A stretch of 9,082 nt of DNA from an uncultured Erysipelotrichales bacterium (lineage in GTDB: Bacteria; Bacillota_I; Bacilli_A; Erysipelotrichales; Coprobacillaceae), in NCBI GenBank assembly GCA_910586805.1, contig CAJUJC010000089.1, positions 1-9,082 of the forward strand. Reading direction: 5' to 3'. The notes beneath the pieces were generated by a model. That model ran no database searches and had not been told where the DNA came from. It saw nothing but the letters and a program-made list of their open reading frames with translations. Of this stretch, positions 7,036 to 9,082 are shown in pieces. A program made the position numbers and the translations under genes. Within the stretch, counting starts at the first letter, position 1. Each line of letters starts with the position of its first letter.

Positions 7036-7227
7036 ATGCGTGAAGCATTATTAATGAATTTAAAAGGCTTTTCGGCCTTACAATTACAAGAAACAATTGA
7101 TGAAGGAATTGCTTCTCAAGAAGAAACAATCTTAGTTGGATTAGGTGTTCTTTTTGAACAATACTACAACTCTTTAGATGTTACAACAAAAAATCAATTT
7201 CTCCAACAATTATCTTCTTTACTCTAG
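7036..7227 (+). CDS. sspI: Small acid-soluble spore protein I family
   Basis: This 63-residue protein matches the minor spore protein SspI: an N-terminal REALLMNLKG resembling RHAVIANVTG, then QLQETIDEGI, EET and the hallmark GLGVLFEQYY (aligned from memory with B. subtilis SspI, about 71 residues). SspI-type proteins accumulate in the forespore; unlike the alpha/beta type, this family has no well-defined DNA-binding role. The ATG at 7036 has AAAGGA 8 nt upstream. The in-frame ATG at 7027 lies inside that binding site and is unlikely. The C-terminus is a little shorter than in Bacillus. The sigma-G-like promoter and the neighbouring ysgA-like gene both support the call. It implies that the host makes, or recently made, endospores. 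Confidence 0.9.
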   Translation: MREALLMNLKGFSALQLQETIDEGIASQEETILVGLGVLFEQYYNSLDVTTKNQFLQQLSSLL

Positions 7228-7641
7228 ACCATTTTTTGGTCTTTTTTTCATCAAATCATATTTCCAGATTTGTTTAACTATTCTTAAAATAATCAACACA
7301 CATATAAAACACAAATTATATTGAAATAAATCAAGTATAGGTATAAAGAAAACACAAATCCCCACTCCAATGAATACAAAACAAGGAATAAAAGTAACCT
7401 GTTTGCTATATTCATCATACAATATTTTTGATAATTCAAAAACCAAGTAATCAAACATCCACAATAATAATAAATACAGTGTTGTATAGAGATCATAGAA
7501 AAAAATTCTTTGAAAAATTTCAATAAAAGAACATTGATAATACATAGAGAATGAAATAGCAAAAGAGAGAAAAGCTACAAAGAAAGTCCCTAACAAATTA
7601 CGCATCATATATATTGTCGCTTTATCTTTAGATTGTTTCAT
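7219..7641 (-). CDS. Small multi-pass membrane protein of unknown function
   Basis: I do not recognise this protein. It has 140 residues from the ATG at 7641, or 143 if a GTG at 7650 is used. Neither start has a strong binding site, though AGGTAGG lies just upstream. The sequence is highly hydrophobic, with about four membrane segments near residues 15-35, 48-70, 83-105 and 107-124. It has a Lys-rich start (KQSKDK) and a basic tail (KKRPKNGLE). It overlaps the end of the upstream gene by 14 bp (23 with GTG), so the two are probably co-translated. The 3' end overlaps sspI by 9 bp on the opposite strand, with its last codons inside the sspI terminator. It could be a partner of the single-pass protein encoded upstream. 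Confidence 0.7.
   Translation of the reverse strand: MKQSKDKATIYMMRNLLGTFFVAFLSFAISFSMYYQCSFIEIFQRIFFYDLYTTLYLLLLWMFDYLVFELSKILYDEYSKQVTFIPCFVFIGVGICVFFIPILDLFQYNLCFICVLIILRIVKQIWKYDLMKKRPKNGLE
7226..7248 (+). terminator. Intrinsic terminator of sspI
   Basis: AGACCA (7226-7231) pairs with TGGTCT (7237-7242) around TTTTT and runs into six T residues. The stem begins inside the sspI TAG stop codon. On the minus strand the same hairpin has no T-run, and it encodes the last residues of the convergent gene. Confidence 0.85.
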
Positions 7642-8500
7642 TTTCCACACCTACCTTAATACTTCCCCTTAGTTCTATCATAAATACCAAAGGATTTTTA
7701 TCTTTTTCGTTTTGGGATAATGTCACAACACAAATCATATTTTTATCTAATAATGAAGAACTTTCATCATAGAAATAAACATCCTGTTTTTCATTATCAA
7801 GAAATTCTTCTATTGTTCCTGACATATGGATAATTCTTTCATAATCATCAAAATTATCAGAATCTCCACCTTCATTTAAATACATATAATCAATAGTATA
7901 TTTCTTATATGCTTGTGTGACATCTTTATTAATAGATGAAAAATATCCTGTTTTCATCCAAGAAGGAGAAACATAAACATCATGAATTGTGTAATCTTTA
8001 TTTCCACCATTATAAACAACAAGTTCCTCTTTCATAAGATTAATTGTTTCACTATAAACTTCTTTCTTCTTTCTTTTAATATTAACATTCATTTGAACAT
8101 CATAAACATCAAAATCAATAGGATTCTTTTCTTCCTGTTGTAATGGTAAATAAACGACTTCATTTGTTGTTTTCACTTTATAATTATAAGTATATTTATG
8201 TTCTTTATTTTCGTTATCTTTCATTTGAACAACACATTCAATATTATCATCCTTTAATAAAAGATTATTTTCTACAGCCATCAAACGTGCATTGCCATGA
8301 AATGCGTTTCTACTATTTTGACACATCTCATACCCTGAAATCATCAATTGCTCATTTTGACCTTTAAAACAATATTCATAATCAACTTTTTTTACATAAG
8401 TATGAAAAATAAAATTATGATACCAAAAAGCCATAGTTAAAATAAATATACATAGTAATCCTAATGTCAATCCAATTTGTCTTTTTATCTCCTTACTCAT
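7628..8500 (-). CDS. Membrane-anchored extracytoplasmic protein of unknown function
   Basis: I do not recognise this 290-residue protein. A short basic start (KEIKRQ) precedes one hydrophobic segment (about 10-28, LTLGLLCIFILTMAFWY), which fits an N-in, C-out signal anchor; there is no lipobox. The remaining 260 residues are soluble and beta-rich in appearance, with many Tyr and Asp residues and four cysteines (44, 60, 89, 257) that could face outside. No catalytic motif is evident. A HtrA-type protease gene ends just upstream but has its own terminator, so the pair with the small membrane protein downstream looks like a separate unit. The stop is inside that downstream gene. Confidence 0.75.
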   Translation of the reverse strand: MSKEIKRQIGLTLGLLCIFILTMAFWYHNFIFHTYVKKVDYEYCFKGQNEQLMISGYEMCQNSRNAFHGNARLMAVENNLLLKDDNIECVVQMKDNENKEHKYTYNYKVKTTNEVVYLPLQQEEKNPIDFDVYDVQMNVNIKRKKKEVYSETINLMKEELVVYNGGNKDYTIHDVYVSPSWMKTGYFSSINKDVTQAYKKYTIDYMYLNEGGDSDNFDDYERIIHMSGTIEEFLDNEKQDVYFYDESSSLLDKNMICVVTLSQNEKDKNPLVFMIELRGSIKVGVENETI

Positions 8501-8505
8501 CTTTT

Positions 8506-8511
8506 ATCACC
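8506..8511 (-). promoter_or_regulatory. Off-register ribosome binding site GGTGAT
   Basis: The start at 8500 has no AGGAG. Instead GGTGAT lies 5 nt upstream; it is fully complementary to the AUCACC part of the 16S rRNA 3' end, one register over from the usual core. It supports this start but suggests weaker or different initiation from neighbouring genes. Confidence 0.5.
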
Positions 8512-8608
8512 ACTTTCTATCATATCAATAAATCAATTCAACTTATGTCAAACCTTGTTATTATAAGTTTTATTACCTATCCCATTATAAATCATTTTAA
8601 ACATAAGA

Positions 8609-8630
8609 AAAAGGCTTTTTTCAGCCTTTT
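8609..8630 (-). terminator. Intrinsic terminator of the HtrA-like gene
   Basis: On the minus strand AAAAGGCT (8630-8623) pairs perfectly with AGCCTTTT (8616-8609) around GAAAAA, followed by TCTT. The stem starts inside the TAA stop codon. Confidence 0.85.
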
Positions 8631-9082
8631 ATCCTAGTGTTATAGAAACTTTTGAAGTTGTACCATTACGATTAATTGTTAATACAACCTTATCTCCTGG
8701 TTTTTTTGAATAAAGTTTAGTAAGGAAATTTTTATAACTTTCAATTTCTTCTCCATCAAATTCAGTAATAACATCTCCTACTTTCAACCCTGCAGTCCCT
8801 GCCGGACTTCCACCTTGAACTGCTGCAATATAAATACCTTTATTAAGGTTTGTTTGAATACGATACATATATAATTCATAAGAAGAATAACCATCTAATG
8901 ACACACCAGAAATGCCAAGCGTAGGACGGCTCACTTTACCAGTTTGAATAATTTCATCAACCAATTTAACTGCATCATTAATAGGTAATGCAAAACCAAT
9001 ACCTTCAACTTCTTCAGATGCATATTTCATAGATGTTATACCAATTAATTCACCAGCTGCATTAACTAAGGCTCCACCACTA
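8629..9082 (-). CDS. HtrA/DegP-like serine protease, C-terminal part (cut by window edge)
   Basis: This is the last 150 or so residues of a trypsin-fold (S1C) protease with one PDZ domain. The frame stays open to the window end, so an internal ATG at 9030 is not the start. Read in frame from 9081 it begins SGGALVNAAGELIGI; the preceding partial codon ends in T, consistent with Asn of GNSGG, so the catalytic serine is at 9081-9079. GIGFALPIND then closes the protease domain. The PDZ domain follows, with RPTLGISG, GIYIAAVQGGSPAGTAGL, GDVITEFDGEEI and LTINRNGTTSKVSITLG. Such proteins are usually membrane-anchored quality-control proteases acting outside the cytoplasm; the anchor, His and Asp would be upstream, off the window. 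Transcription ends at the hairpin at 8609-8630. Confidence 0.95.
   Translation of the reverse strand, partial: SGGALVNAAGELIGITSMKYASEEVEGIGFALPINDAVKLVDEIIQTGKVSRPTLGISGVSLDGYSSYELYMYRIQTNLNKGIYIAAVQGGSPAGTAGLKVGDVITEFDGEEIESYKNFLTKLYSKKPGDKVVLTINRNGTTSKVSITLG

Noticed and set aside
7219..8500. Unknown gene pair as a toxin-antitoxin or phage-defence system
   Set aside because: No nuclease, NTPase, DNA-binding or toxin motif is visible, and both proteins look membrane-embedded or extracytoplasmic; there is no mobile-element context.
8519..8551. TTGACA (8551-8546) and TATGAT (8524-8519) as the promoter of the 290-residue gene
   Set aside because: The spacer is 21 nt, too long for a normal sigma-A promoter, and no better pair was found, so I did not list it.

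Overview
The window is AT-rich bacterial DNA with short intergenic gaps, AGGAG-type ribosome binding sites, a T-box leader, an FMN riboswitch and a spore-protein gene. This points to a low-GC, spore-forming member of the Bacillota. The protein style fits an Erysipelotrichia/Coprobacillus-like gut Firmicute, but that placement is impression, not a search result. TGG encodes Trp and all three stop codons are used, so the standard bacterial code applies.

Layout, left to right. (1) 1-3765, minus strand: the phenylalanyl-tRNA synthetase operon, with promoter, T-box leader (UUC specifier, tRNA-Phe), pheS, pheT and an intrinsic terminator. (2) 3766-4250: a gene-free, divergent regulatory region ending in an FMN riboswitch with its own terminator. 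(3) 4251-5400, plus strand: a riboflavin ECF transporter S-component (ribU) and a pyridoxamine-phosphate-oxidase-like flavin-binding protein, ending in a terminator. The riboswitch therefore appears to control both flavin uptake and a probable flavoprotein. (4) 5501-6976, minus strand: a YgjP-type zinc metallopeptidase gene overlapping a SpoU/TrmH-type RNA 2'-O-methyltransferase gene (ysgA-like) by ATGA, then a terminator. (5) 6986-7248, plus strand: the spore protein gene sspI with a sigma-G-like promoter and terminator. (6) 7219-8500, minus strand: two overlapping genes for membrane proteins I do not recognise. (7) 8609-9082, minus strand: the 3' part of a HtrA/DegP-like serine protease gene with one PDZ domain, cut by the window edge, and its terminator.

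The set sspI / ysgA-like methyltransferase / pheS-pheT recalls the Bacillus subtilis sspI-ysgA-pheS-pheT neighbourhood (from memory). Here it is expanded by the ribU/PPOX unit and the YgjP-like gene. Most of the window is well-understood housekeeping DNA with textbook RNA regulation. The part I cannot explain is the membrane-protein pair at 7219-8500. It has no terminator of its own that I can see, and its 3' end is built from the sspI terminator. I found no CRISPR array, insertion sequence, tRNA or rRNA.
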